64,000 nt of DNA from an uncultured Shimia sp. (GCF_947498095.1 NZ_CANMJE010000003.1:186001-250000); one strand, 5' to 3'. Shown: positions 7,333 to 15,815, counted from the first letter of the stretch. Notes: a model not told the origin generated them from the letters alone. Made by a program: numbers and translations.

Positions 7333-7956
7333 TTAAGGGGTCAGCAACTTTCTGAACATTGTCTCCAGATGGGTTCCAGCCCCATCCAGAACGCCCTTTT
7401 CCCCGGCCATCAGAACCCGCACCTGTGCGTCGAAATCTGCATAGTGCTGCGTGGTCGCCCAGATCGAAAAGATCAAATGACGCGGATCGGTGGCGGCTAG
7501 TGCGCCAGCTTGCACCCAGCGTTCGATCAGGGCGCATTTCTCGTCAAAAAGGGGCTTCAATCCGGCTTGCAAATGGGGCCCCATTCGGGGCGCACCTTGC
7601 AAGATTTCATTGGCAAACAGTCGGCTCTCACGCGGAAATTCCCGTGTCATTTCAAGTTTGCGTTGCACGTATTCGAGGATTTCCTGCAGGGGGTCTCCGG
7701 CGGGATCGAGCTGCTCTAACGGCTCAAGCCAGCTTTCCATTAACTGGTTCAGAAGATGGACGTGGATATCTTCCTTACCTTCAAAATAGTAAAGGATGTT
7801 GGGTTTCGACAGCCCGGATTCATCGGCAATCTGATCCAGCGTTGCGCCTCGATAGCCATGGCTGGAAAAAACCTCGAGCGCGGCTTCAAGAATGCGCTTT
7901 CGATTTCTCAACTGTATGCGACTGGGCTTACGCGCGCTTTGAGGTGAACTTGCCAT
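7333..7956 (-). CDS. TetR-family regulator, RutR-like (copy 1)
   Basis: This 207-aa regulator has an N-terminal TetR helix-turn-helix (about residues 15-62: RKRILEAALEVF, GATLDQIADESGLSKPNILYYF). Its C-terminal domain is of the RutR/YcdC type, including the stretch HLIFSIWATTQHYADF that marks this subfamily. E. coli RutR binds uracil or thymine and represses pyrimidine-utilisation genes. The gene lies just downstream of a paralogue in the same orientation, separated by 59 nt. With pyrimidine degradation genes on both sides, control of this locus is the likely job. Which copy senses which ligand cannot be told. Confidence 0.85.
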   Translation of the reverse strand: MASSPQSARKPSRIQLRNRKRILEAALEVFSSHGYRGATLDQIADESGLSKPNILYYFEGKEDIHVHLLNQLMESWLEPLEQLDPAGDPLQEILEYVQRKLEMTREFPRESRLFANEILQGAPRMGPHLQAGLKPLFDEKCALIERWVQAGALAATDPRHLIFSIWATTQHYADFDAQVRVLMAGEKGVLDGAGTHLETMFRKLLTP

Positions 7957-8015
7957 TCGGACCGCCGGTTACTGAAGCTTGAGCTTAGGCGTTGTCGGCC
8001 ATGTCGTCCAGCCCA

Positions 8016-8648
8016 CTACATCGCGCCGATGCCACGTAGAATGATCTGTTTGACGCTGGACTTGGCGTCTTCCCATTGGGCGTCACTGAGGGGTTGGCCG
8101 GCGTTCAGAGTGTCAATCTGATGACCAAAATCCGCATAGTGCTGCGTCGTGGCCCACAGCATGTACAGCAGATGTCGCGGATCAATGGCATCCATGCGAC
8201 CCTCTTCGATCCAGCGTTCGATCACCGCAATACGCCCTTCTGTCCACTCGGCCAAAGTGGTCTCGAGATAGTCCTGAATAACTGGCGCGCGGTGCATCAC
8301 TTCGCTCGCCCAAACCTTGGAACCCGCCGGGTGACGGCGTGAGATTTCCATCTTGGCATCGATGTAAGCACCGATTCCCTCCTGTGGGCCGTCAGCGGCA
8401 TCGAACACGTCTGCCGCCTGCAACCATATCTGAAAGATGTTTTGAACAACCTGCCGGTACAGCGATTCCTTGGTTGGAAAGTAATAGTGCAGGTTGGCCT
8501 TTGGCAGTCCCGCCACATCCGCAATCAGCTGCATTGTGGCGCCGCCAAACCCTGCTTCTGCAAAGACTTTTTCCGCTGCCGCCAAAATAAGCTTTTCGTT
8601 CTCTTGGCGACGTTCTTTCTTGCTATTCGGTTTTGACGCCTGCGACAT
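8016..8648 (-). CDS. TetR-family regulator, RutR-like (copy 2)
   Basis: This second RutR-like protein has 210 aa. The helix-turn-helix region (about 18-66: GGATMQLIADVAGLPKANL, HYYF) precedes the RutR-type ligand domain with LLYMLWATTQHYADF, almost the same phrase as in copy 1. The N-terminus is rich in Lys, Arg and Ser. It is transcribed away from the amidohydrolase/hydantoinase operon. The 134-bp gap between them contains two RutR-like boxes, so it probably represses both itself and the divergent operon until a pyrimidine is present. It is distinct in sequence from copy 1, so the pair is not a recent duplication. Confidence 0.87.
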   Translation of the reverse strand: MSQASKPNSKKERRQENEKLILAAAEKVFAEAGFGGATMQLIADVAGLPKANLHYYFPTKESLYRQVVQNIFQIWLQAADVFDAADGPQEGIGAYIDAKMEISRRHPAGSKVWASEVMHRAPVIQDYLETTLAEWTEGRIAVIERWIEEGRMDAIDPRHLLYMLWATTQHYADFGHQIDTLNAGQPLSDAQWEDAKSSVKQIILRGIGAM

Positions 8649-8672
8649 GGCCGGATTGATCCCAGAATTTTC

Positions 8673-8688
8673 TTGACCAGATGGTCAG
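8673..8688. promoter_or_regulatory. RutR-like operator 1
   Basis: TTGACCAGATGGTCAG matches the E. coli RutR consensus (TTGACCA, two free bases, TGGTCAA) at 13 of 14 fixed positions. It lies 25 nt upstream of the second RutR-like gene, within its probable promoter, which fits autorepression. Confidence 0.8.
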
Positions 8689-8705
8689 ACTGTGGTGCGC
8701 TGACC

Positions 8706-8721
8706 TTGACCATACGGTCAG
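8706..8721. promoter_or_regulatory. RutR-like operator 2
   Basis: TTGACCATACGGTCAG has the same half-sites as operator 1 and lies 33 bp from it, about three helical turns. It is nearer to the divergent amidohydrolase gene. Two phased sites suggest cooperative binding or binding by the two paralogues. Confidence 0.78.
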
Positions 8722-8782
8722 GATGCGCGCGAAAGCAAGAGGCCAAAGAAGGTCCGCACTGCGACGAACAAGGGAGAAGACG

Positions 8783-10033
8783 ATGCCGGCACCCGGAGAA
8801 AACCTCAAGATCAACAGTGATCGTCTATGGGATAGCCTCATGGAAATGGCAAAGATCGGCCCCGGCGTTGCGGGCGGCAACAACCGTCAAACAGTGACAG
8901 ATGAAGACGGCGAAGGCCGCGCGGTGTTCCAATCCTGGTGCGAGGCTGTTGGCTGCACTATGGGCCTCGACACGATGGGCAACATGTTCGCCGAGTACCC
9001 CGGTGCTGACCCGAACGCCTTGCCAGTCTATGTCGGTTCGCATCTGGATACACAGCCTACGGGCGGCAAGTATGACGGAGTTCTTGGTGTTCTGGGCGGG
9101 CTGGAAATCCTGCGAACAATGAAAGATCTTGGCATCAAAACCAAACACCCGATTGTGGTGACCAACTGGACCAACGAAGAGGGCACGCGTTATGCGCCAG
9201 CCATGCTGTCGTCGGGCGTATTTGCAGGCATTCACACCGAGGAGTGGGCCTATGATCGTGAAGATGCCGAGGGCAAAAAATTTGGCGATGAGCTGAAACG
9301 GATTGGCTGGCGCGGCGACGAGCCGGTCGGTGCGCGCAAGATGCATGCCATGTTTGAGTTGCATATTGAGCAAGGGCCCATTCTCGAAGCCGAAGGCAAG
9401 GACATCGGCGTTGTAACGCACGGGCAGGGCCTGTCGTGGACACAAGTCACCATTGAGGGCAAAGACTCGCACACTGGATCAACCCCAATGCCGATGCGCA
9501 AAAACGCCGGGTTGGGCATGGCGCGGGTGCTTGAGAAAGTTGACGAGATTGCCTGGAGCCATGCGCCCCACGCGGTGGGCGCGGCTGGGCATATTGATGT
9601 CTATCCCAACTCGCGCAACGTCATCCCGGGAAAAGTCGTTTTCACGGTGGATTTCCGCTCTCCTGAGCTGTCGGTGATCGAAGACATGGAGGCACGTCTG
9701 CGTACGGAGGGCCAAAAGATTGCGGATGACATGGGGTTGACCATTGCCTTTGAAAAGGTTGGTGGATTTGACCCGGTGAAGTTCGACGATGGCTGCGTCA
9801 CGGCAGTACGTAACGCTGCCGAACGGTTGGGGTATTCGCATCGCGATCTGATCTCTGGAGCGGGCCATGATGCTTGTTGGATCAATCAGGTCGCACCAAC
9901 CGCAATGGTGATGTGTCCTTGTGTCGATGGTCTGTCGCACAATGAAGCCGAGGAAATCTCGCGCGAATGGGCAGCTGCTGGCGCAGACGTGTTGATGCAT
10001 GCGGTTCTGGAAACAGCAGAGATCGTGGAGTGA
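8783..10033 (+). CDS. Zn-dependent N-carbamoyl amidohydrolase (beta-ureidopropionase type)
   Basis: This 416-aa M20-family metalloenzyme cleaves a carbamoyl group. In this context the likely reaction is N-carbamoyl-beta-alanine to beta-alanine, ammonia and CO2, the third step of reductive pyrimidine breakdown. Metal ligands are visible in order: GSHLDT (about 85-90), the Asp of KYDGVLG, the NEEGTR pair (about 130), HIEQGP (about 193) and the late GAGHDA His (about 363). An in-frame extension to 8681 exists, but AGGGAGAAG directly before ATG 8783 fixes the start. Allantoate amidohydrolases and N-carbamoyl-L-amino-acid hydrolases look very similar, and the neighbouring genes decide the assignment. 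It is first in an operon with the dihydropyrimidinase. Confidence 0.87.
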   Translation: MPAPGENLKINSDRLWDSLMEMAKIGPGVAGGNNRQTVTDEDGEGRAVFQSWCEAVGCTMGLDTMGNMFAEYPGADPNALPVYVGSHLDTQPTGGKYDGVLGVLGGLEILRTMKDLGIKTKHPIVVTNWTNEEGTRYAPAMLSSGVFAGIHTEEWAYDREDAEGKKFGDELKRIGWRGDEPVGARKMHAMFELHIEQGPILEAEGKDIGVVTHGQGLSWTQVTIEGKDSHTGSTPMPMRKNAGLGMARVLEKVDEIAWSHAPHAVGAAGHIDVYPNSRNVIPGKVVFTVDFRSPELSVIEDMEARLRTEGQKIADDMGLTIAFEKVGGFDPVKFDDGCVTAVRNAAERLGYSHRDLISGAGHDACWINQVAPTAMVMCPCVDGLSHNEAEEISREWAAAGADVLMHAVLETAEIVE

Positions 10034-10080
10034 TTGGGGGCCAGCCCCCAAACCCCCGAAGTATTTGAACCAAAATGAAG
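10034..10080 (+). repeat. Intergenic hairpin plus conserved 28-nt element (copy 1)
   Basis: Right after the amidohydrolase stop, TTGGGGG and CCCCCAA arms (10034-10051) form a hairpin. It is followed by the element CCCCC then GAAGTATTTGAACCAAAATG then AAG (10053-10080). The same 28 nt with one change recurs at 53259-53286, again just after a stop codon and hairpin. Confidence 0.65.
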
Positions 10081-10116
10081 CAAGGGCATTCATCCTTGCA
10101 CGCAGGGAGACAAGAG

Positions 10117-11574
10117 ATGGGAAGCAAAGTGATCAAGGGCGGCACGGTTGTGACCGCAGACCTGACTTATGAAGCCGATGTGCTGGTCGAAGGCGGCGTC
10201 ATCACCGAGATCGGCAAGGATTTGAAGGGGGATGAGGTGCTCGACGCCACTGGGTGTTACGTGATGCCAGGTGGGATCGACCCACATGTTCATCTCGAGA
10301 TGCCGTTCATGGGCACCTATTCCACGGATGACTTTGAATCCGGTACGCGGGCGGGGCTCGCGGGTGGCACCACAATGGTGGTGGATTTCTGTCTGCCGAA
10401 CCAGGGTGAGAGTCTGCTGGACGCGATCAAGCGCTGGGACAACAAATCGACACGCGCGAACTGTGACTATTCCTTCCACATGGCGGTGACCTGGTGGGGT
10501 GAGCAGATTTTCAACGACATGAAAACAGTTGTGGAAGAACGCGGCATCAACACGTTCAAACACTTCCTCGCCTATAAGGGCGCACTGATGGTGAATGACG
10601 ATGAGCTGTTTGCCTCGTTCAACCGCTTGGCCGAGCTGGGTGGCATTGCCATGGTGCACGCGGAAAATGGCGACGTGGTGGCCGAGATGACCGCCAAATT
10701 GCTGGCCGAGGGCAATACCGGCCCCGAAGCGCATGCCTATTCGCGCCCTTCTCAGGTTGAGGGCGAGGCCACCAACCGTGCGATCATGATCGCTGACATG
10801 GCCGGTGTGCCGCTTTACGTGGTTCACACATCTTGCGAAGAGGCGCACGAAGCCATTCGTCGCGCCAAAATGCAGGGCAAACGTGTTTGGGGTGAGCCGT
10901 TGATCCAGCACCTAACGCTGGACGAAAGTGAGTACTTCAACAAGGATTGGGACCACGCCGCGCGCCGCGTGATGTCACCTCCGTTCCGCAACAAGCAGCA
11001 TCAGGATTCACTCTGGGCTGGTTTGCAGTCGGGCTCGTTGAGTGTTGTGGCAACTGACCACTGTGCCTTTACGACCGATCAGAAACGCTATGGGGTTGGT
11101 GATTTCTCCAAAATTCCAAATGGAACCGGCGGTCTGGAAGATCGCATGCCAATGCTGTGGACCCAAGGGGTGGCGACGGGCCGGCTGACACCAAACGAGT
11201 TTGTCGCCGTCACCTCGACCAACATCGCCAAGATCCTAAACTGCTATCCCAAAAAGGGCGCAGTTCTTGTGGGCGCGGATGCGGACCTCGTGGTGTGGGA
11301 TCCGGAAAAGGAAAAGACCATCTCGGCGAAGAGCCAACAATCGGCGATCGATTACAATGTCTTTGAAGGACACCACGTCAAAGGTTTGCCGCGTTACACG
11401 CTGACCCGCGGTCAGGTCGCCGTGAACGACGGGGCCATTCAGACACAAGAGGGCCACGGCAAGTTCGTGGCGCGCGAGGCCAACACTACGGTCAACAAAG
11501 CGCTCAGTACTTGGAAAGACCTGACTGCGCCAACACCTGTTGCGCGAACCGGTATTCCGGCAACGGGGGTATAA
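10117..11574 (+). CDS. hydA: Dihydropyrimidinase (D-hydantoinase)
   Basis: This enzyme opens dihydrouracil to N-carbamoyl-beta-alanine (step two of the pathway) and also acts on 5-substituted hydantoins. The 485-aa length is standard. Metal-binding features of the cyclic amidohydrolases are present: GGIDPHVHLE (about 52-61), the lysine to be carboxylated in FLAYKGALMV (about 154), VVHTSCEEA (about 230) and the catalytic Asp in VATDHC (about 315). The in-frame start at 10075 is unlikely, because ATG 10117 has AGGGAGA in front. The gene lies between the amidohydrolase and the SDR. Its TAA stop is separated from the GTG start of the SDR by one base. Confidence 0.93.
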   Translation: MGSKVIKGGTVVTADLTYEADVLVEGGVITEIGKDLKGDEVLDATGCYVMPGGIDPHVHLEMPFMGTYSTDDFESGTRAGLAGGTTMVVDFCLPNQGESLLDAIKRWDNKSTRANCDYSFHMAVTWWGEQIFNDMKTVVEERGINTFKHFLAYKGALMVNDDELFASFNRLAELGGIAMVHAENGDVVAEMTAKLLAEGNTGPEAHAYSRPSQVEGEATNRAIMIADMAGVPLYVVHTSCEEAHEAIRRAKMQGKRVWGEPLIQHLTLDESEYFNKDWDHAARRVMSPPFRNKQHQDSLWAGLQSGSLSVVATDHCAFTTDQKRYGVGDFSKIPNGTGGLEDRMPMLWTQGVATGRLTPNEFVAVTSTNIAKILNCYPKKGAVLVGADADLVVWDPEKEKTISAKSQQSAIDYNVFEGHHVKGLPRYTLTRGQVAVNDGAIQTQEGHGKFVAREANTTVNKALSTWKDLTAPTPVARTGIPATGV

Positions 11575-11575
11575 T

Positions 11576-12274
11576 GTGACCAAGGTCGCACTCATCACCG
11601 CCGGGGGCAGTGGCATGGGGGCAGATGCCGCCCGCCGTCTGGCTTCGGATGGGTTCGAAGTGGGGGTGACGTCCCACTCGGGCAAGGGTGAGGCCTTGGG
11701 TCAGGAACTCGGCGGATTGGGGTTCACAGGTTCTAACCTTGAGCCAGATGATTTGTCGGCCTTTGTGGATGCGGCCATGCAGAAATGGGGCCGGATCGAC
11801 GTTTTAGTCAATTCCTTTGGTCATGGGCCCAAGGGGGAATTGCAGGAAAAGACGGATGAGGAATGGCATCTGGGGCTGGATGTCTTCCTGATGCCGACCA
11901 TTCGGATGGCGAGACTGGTGCAGCCAATCATGTCGGCGCAAGGGGGCGGGACGATCATCAACATCTCAACCTTTGCCGCCTTTGAACCGCGCCTTGCCTT
12001 TCCGGTGTCCAACGTGTTTCGGGCAGGTCTTGCCGCCTATACCAAACTGTTTTCGGATCGTTATGGTGGCGACAATGTGCGTATGAACAATGTGTTACCG
12101 GGGTTTATCGAGACCCTGCCACAACCCGAAGAACGGACGAAAAACGTGCCACTTGGGCGCATGGGAACAGCTGCCGAAGTGTCGGCGACTATCAGTTTTC
12201 TGGCGTCTGAGGGCGCCGCATATATCACGGGACAAAACATCCGCGTGGACGGGGGAGAGACGAGATCGGTATGA
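11576..12274 (+). CDS. Short-chain dehydrogenase/reductase-like protein with degenerate active site
   Basis: This 232-aa Rossmann protein starts with GTG one base after the hydA stop. The cofactor loop TAGGSGMG (8-15) and the catalytic-type Ser in NISTF (Ser131) are kept. At the place of the usual YxxxK catalytic pair the sequence reads FPVSN (142-146), so both Tyr and Lys are replaced (Phe142, Asn146). The C-terminal part, with NVLPGF and ITGQNIRVDGG, is normal for the family. It is translationally joined to hydA and overlaps the ABC ATPase by 4 nt, so it belongs to the pyrimidine operon. It may be a binding or structural protein, or use a different mechanism. Its role in pyrimidine metabolism is unknown. 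Confidence 0.85.
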   Translation: MTKVALITAGGSGMGADAARRLASDGFEVGVTSHSGKGEALGQELGGLGFTGSNLEPDDLSAFVDAAMQKWGRIDVLVNSFGHGPKGELQEKTDEEWHLGLDVFLMPTIRMARLVQPIMSAQGGGTIINISTFAAFEPRLAFPVSNVFRAGLAAYTKLFSDRYGGDNVRMNNVLPGFIETLPQPEERTKNVPLGRMGTAAEVSATISFLASEGAAYITGQNIRVDGGETRSV

Positions 12275-13056
12275 CCGACCAGACAGTAATATCAGCCAAG
12301 GACCTGAGCCTGACGTTTGAAACAAACGACGGTCCGGTGCACGCGCTGCAGGACGTAACGCTTGATATCAACAAGGGCGATTTCGTCAGCTTCATTGGCC
12401 CCTCGGGCTGTGGCAAGACCACGTTCCTGCGTGTAATGGCGGACTTGGAAAAACCCACGGCCGGTGAGATCACCGTAAACGGCGTCAGCGCTGAAGAGGC
12501 GCGCAAGGCGCGGGCCTATGGCTATGTTTTTCAACATGCTGGGCTTTATCCATGGCGCACGATTGGTGGAAACATTCGCCTTCCACTTGAGATTATGGGT
12601 GTCAGCAAAGCAGAACAGGATGCTTCGGTCCAAGAAGTGCTTGAGTTGGTGCATCTGGATGGGTTTGAGAAAAAGTTTCCGTGGCAGCTCTCGGGTGGGA
12701 TGCAACAGAGGGCGTCCATCGCACGTGCATTGGCGTTTCATGCCGACATCTTGTTGATGGACGAACCCTTTGGAGCGCTGGATGAGATTGTCCGCGATCA
12801 CTTGAACGAACAGCTTCTGGAGCTTTGGGCGCGTACCAACAAGACAATTGGTTTCGTGACGCATTCGATCCCCGAGGCGGTGTATCTCTCGACCAAGATC
12901 GTGGTGATGTCTCCTCGTCCGGGGCGGATCACGGACGTGATTGAAAGCACGCTTCCCAAAGAGCGTCCGCTGGACATCCGCGACAGTGAAGAGTTCATCA
13001 AGATCGCGCACCGGGTGCGGGATGGGCTGCGTGCCGGCCATGAGGATGACGCGTAA
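12271..13056 (+). CDS. ABC transporter ATP-binding protein (SsuB/TauB/ThiZ type)
   Basis: This 261-aa ATPase powers the importer encoded by the next three genes. Walker A is GPSGCGKTT (43-51), the signature is LSGGMQQR (140-147), Walker B is ILLMDEP (160-166), and the switch His is in THSIPEA. This subtype energises importers of sulfonates, taurine, nitrate or pyrimidine-like compounds. ATGA overlaps the SDR stop, and the stop overlaps the permease start by one base, so translation is tightly coupled. Being in a pyrimidine-degradation operon, it most likely serves uptake of a pyrimidine or its breakdown product, which is inference from context. Confidence 0.93.
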   Translation: MTDQTVISAKDLSLTFETNDGPVHALQDVTLDINKGDFVSFIGPSGCGKTTFLRVMADLEKPTAGEITVNGVSAEEARKARAYGYVFQHAGLYPWRTIGGNIRLPLEIMGVSKAEQDASVQEVLELVHLDGFEKKFPWQLSGGMQQRASIARALAFHADILLMDEPFGALDEIVRDHLNEQLLELWARTNKTIGFVTHSIPEAVYLSTKIVVMSPRPGRITDVIESTLPKERPLDIRDSEEFIKIAHRVRDGLRAGHEDDA

Positions 13057-13943
13057 TGGGCGCCGTCTGGTATAGGATCGGCCCGATCATCACCGTGGTG
13101 ATTGCCATATTCGTGCTCTGGTACGCGGGGGCCGTGGCGCTCAACACACCTTGGGCTTATGACAAGGCCAAACGCGCCGGCGTTGAGTTGACGACGTCTC
13201 AGTTGATCGCTGACACGATGAGCCAGAAAAAGCCAAAGTTGCCGCCGCCACATCAGGTGGGCGCAGAGATTTGGAAAACGACGGGCGCGATGGTTGTACG
13301 TGGCAAGGCATTCTCGAAGCGATCACTGATCTATCACAGCTGGATCACCTTGAGCTCTACGCTTCTTGGTTTTGTGCTGGGGACAGGGCTGGGCGTCGCC
13401 TTGGCCGTCGGAATTGTCTACAACCGCACGATGGATATGAGCATCATGCCTTGGGTGATTGCCAGCCAGACCATTCCGATCCTCGCCATCGCCCCGATGA
13501 TTATTGTTGTGCTGAATGCCATCGGTATTTCGGGCCTTCTGCCTAAGGCGGTGATCTCGATGTATTTGTCGTTCTTCCCTGTGGTTGTTGGCATGGTCAA
13601 AGGGCTGCGCAGTCCGGATCACATGCAACTGGATCAGATGAAGACCTGGAGCGCGACGGGCAATCAAGAGTTCTGGAAGCTGCGGCTGCCATCGTCGATG
13701 CCTTACTTCTTTACTTCGCTGAAGATCGCCATGGCGGCGTCCCTTGTGGGGGCCATCGTGGGTGAGTTGCCCACTGGCGCCGTTGCTGGCCTTGGAGCAC
13801 GCCTGCTGGGCGGGAGTTATTATGGTCAGACAATCCAGATCTGGAGCGCACTTTTGACCGCTGCGGCCCTTGCCGCGGCCCTGGTCGGGTTGATCGGGTT
13901 GATGCAAAACATCGTGCTGAAACGCATGGGGATGGTGCGATGA
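13056..13943 (+). CDS. ABC transporter permease (SsuC/TauC type), first subunit
   Basis: This 295-aa inner-membrane permease has an N-terminal anchor helix (residues 5-30), a polar insert of about 70 residues, then about five more helices in a standard binding-protein-dependent transport domain. The cytoplasmic coupling loop lies around residues 205-225 (NQEFWKLRLPSSMPYFF), which docks on the ATPase. The polar insert before the second helix is larger than in the partner permease, suggesting a heterodimeric channel. It overlaps the ATPase gene by one base and the next permease by four. Confidence 0.9.
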   Translation: MGAVWYRIGPIITVVIAIFVLWYAGAVALNTPWAYDKAKRAGVELTTSQLIADTMSQKKPKLPPPHQVGAEIWKTTGAMVVRGKAFSKRSLIYHSWITLSSTLLGFVLGTGLGVALAVGIVYNRTMDMSIMPWVIASQTIPILAIAPMIIVVLNAIGISGLLPKAVISMYLSFFPVVVGMVKGLRSPDHMQLDQMKTWSATGNQEFWKLRLPSSMPYFFTSLKIAMAASLVGAIVGELPTGAVAGLGARLLGGSYYGQTIQIWSALLTAAALAAALVGLIGLMQNIVLKRMGMVR

Positions 13944-14779
13944 TGTGGTTGCTTGCAGGAGTGATTTTTTGGCTGGCGGGGTGGGCCCTGAATGTATGGC
14001 TCGCCAAACAGCCCAAAACACGCTTCACACGGCTGGCCGTGCCGGTGATCTTTGGTGTCACGCTGATCGCGATCTGGGAATGCGTTGTGCAGGGGTTCAA
14101 CATCAATGCGGTTCTCTTGCCGCCACCCTCGATGATTGCAGCGCGGTTTGCCACGTCAACGTCGATCCTGTGGGAAGACTTTGTTCAGACCGTAATCAAG
14201 GGCGCATTGTCAGGTTATGTCATCGGCTGCGGCGCCGCGTTCCTAACTGCAATCGTGATCGACCGGTTCCCGTTCTTACAGCGTGGCTTGCTGCCTGTGG
14301 GCAATTTCGTGGCCGCGCTGCCGATCATCGGCATGGCGCCGATCCTTGTCATGTGGTTCGGCTTCGACTGGCAATCCAAGGCCGCTGTCGTGGTGGTCAT
14401 GGTCTTTTTTCCGATGCTCGTGAACACGGTGCAAGGCTTGCAGGCCACGGACCACATGCAGCGCGATCTGATGCGGACCTATGCCGCGAGCTATCCGCAG
14501 ACATTGGTCAAACTGAGGTTGCCGGCCGCCATGCCGTTTATTTTTAACGGGCTTAAGATTTCAACAACGCTGGCGCTTATTGGTGCTATTGTGGCTGAAT
14601 TCTTTGGATCGCCCATCAAGGGTATGGGCTTTCGCATTTCAACCGAGGTCGGACGGCTGGCTTTGGATATGGTTTGGGCCGAGATCGTGGTCGCTGCGAT
14701 TGTGGGATCGGCGTTTTATGGCGGGGTTGCTTTGCTAGAAAAATCTTTGACGTTCTGGCACCCGTCACAACGAGGCTGA
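13940..14779 (+). CDS. ABC transporter permease (SsuC/TauC type), second subunit
   Basis: This is the partner permease, 279 aa with about seven hydrophobic helices. Its coupling loop (YPQTLVKLRLPAAMPFIFNG, about 187-206) is nearly parallel to that of the first permease. The ATG is inside the stop region of the upstream gene (ATGATG). Two different permeases for one ATPase and one binding protein is usual for this hydroxymethylpyrimidine/NMT1-type importer subgroup. The ATPase is probably a homodimer. Confidence 0.9.
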   Translation: MMWLLAGVIFWLAGWALNVWLAKQPKTRFTRLAVPVIFGVTLIAIWECVVQGFNINAVLLPPPSMIAARFATSTSILWEDFVQTVIKGALSGYVIGCGAAFLTAIVIDRFPFLQRGLLPVGNFVAALPIIGMAPILVMWFGFDWQSKAAVVVVMVFFPMLVNTVQGLQATDHMQRDLMRTYAASYPQTLVKLRLPAAMPFIFNGLKISTTLALIGAIVAEFFGSPIKGMGFRISTEVGRLALDMVWAEIVVAAIVGSAFYGGVALLEKSLTFWHPSQRG

Positions 14780-14825
14780 GTGTAATAAGTATAACAAAAT
14801 CAAGTTCAACAAGGAGAGTGAGAGA

Positions 14826-15815
14826 ATGAAAACCATCATGAAAACACTAAGCGTTGCTGCGCTGGGGCTAGCCGCCTCGATCGCGCAAGCGGCGGATGAT
14901 GTGACACTGCAGTTGAAGTGGGTCACCCAAGCCCAGTTTGCTGGCTACTATGTAGCTTTGGACAAAGGCTTTTATGCTGATGAGGGGCTGAACGTTACCA
15001 TCAAGCCGGGCGGTCCGGATATCGCACCCGCTCAGGTTATCGCTGGTGGCGGCGCTGATGTGGTTCTGGATTGGATGCCATCGGCTCTCGCAAGCCGTGA
15101 AAAAGGTTTGGCGCTGGTTAACATTGCGCAACCGTTCAAGTCTTCGGGCATGATGCTGACCTGCCGCAAGGACGCGGGCGTCTCCTCACCTGAGGATTTC
15201 GCGGGCAAGACTCTGGGCGTCTGGTTCTTCGGCAACGAATACCCATTCCTCAGCTGGATGAGCAAGCTCGGCCTTGCGACAGACGGCTCTGATGGCGGTG
15301 TGACCGTTCTGAAGCAGGGCTTTAACGTTGACCCGATCCTGCAAGGGCAGGCGGCCTGTGTGTCGACCATGACCTATAACGAATACTGGCAGATCATCGA
15401 CGCGGGCCTGAGCGCAGATGACCTTGTGGTGTTCAAGTACGAAGATCAGGGCGTGGCCACACTCGAAGACGGTATGTACGTGCTGGAAGAGAACCTCGCT
15501 GATCCTGCGTTCGAAGACAAAATGGTTCGTTTCGTGCGTGCATCGATGAAGGGCTGGAAGTGGGCCGAAGAAAACCCAGATGACGCCGCTATGGTCGTTC
15601 TCGACAACGACGCCTCGGGCGCACAGACCGAAGAGCACCAGAAGCGCATGATGGGCGAGATCGCCAAGCTGACCGCTGGGTCGAACGGTGCCTTGGATCC
15701 TGCAGACTATGAGCGGACGGTTGAGAGCCTGATGTCGGGTGGGTCTGATCCGGTCATCACTGCCAAGCCCGAGGGTGCATGGACTCATGCGATCACGGAC
15801 AAAGCTTTGAACTAA
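14826..15815 (+). CDS. ABC transporter substrate-binding protein (NMT1/THI5-like)
   Basis: This 329-aa periplasmic binding protein has a Sec signal peptide (MKTIMKTL, a hydrophobic core, cleavage at AQA before ADDV, about residue 22). The early motif LQLKWVTQAQFAGYYVALDK followed by GFYADEGLNV is typical of NMT1/THI5-like proteins, which bind pyrimidine precursors and related small molecules. AAGGAGAG precedes the ATG, and 46 nt separate it from the permease. A strong terminator follows, so this is the last gene of the operon. Pyrimidines or N-carbamoyl compounds are plausible ligands from context, but not shown. Confidence 0.9.
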   Translation: MKTIMKTLSVAALGLAASIAQAADDVTLQLKWVTQAQFAGYYVALDKGFYADEGLNVTIKPGGPDIAPAQVIAGGGADVVLDWMPSALASREKGLALVNIAQPFKSSGMMLTCRKDAGVSSPEDFAGKTLGVWFFGNEYPFLSWMSKLGLATDGSDGGVTVLKQGFNVDPILQGQAACVSTMTYNEYWQIIDAGLSADDLVVFKYEDQGVATLEDGMYVLEENLADPAFEDKMVRFVRASMKGWKWAEENPDDAAMVVLDNDASGAQTEEHQKRMMGEIAKLTAGSNGALDPADYERTVESLMSGGSDPVITAKPEGAWTHAITDKALN

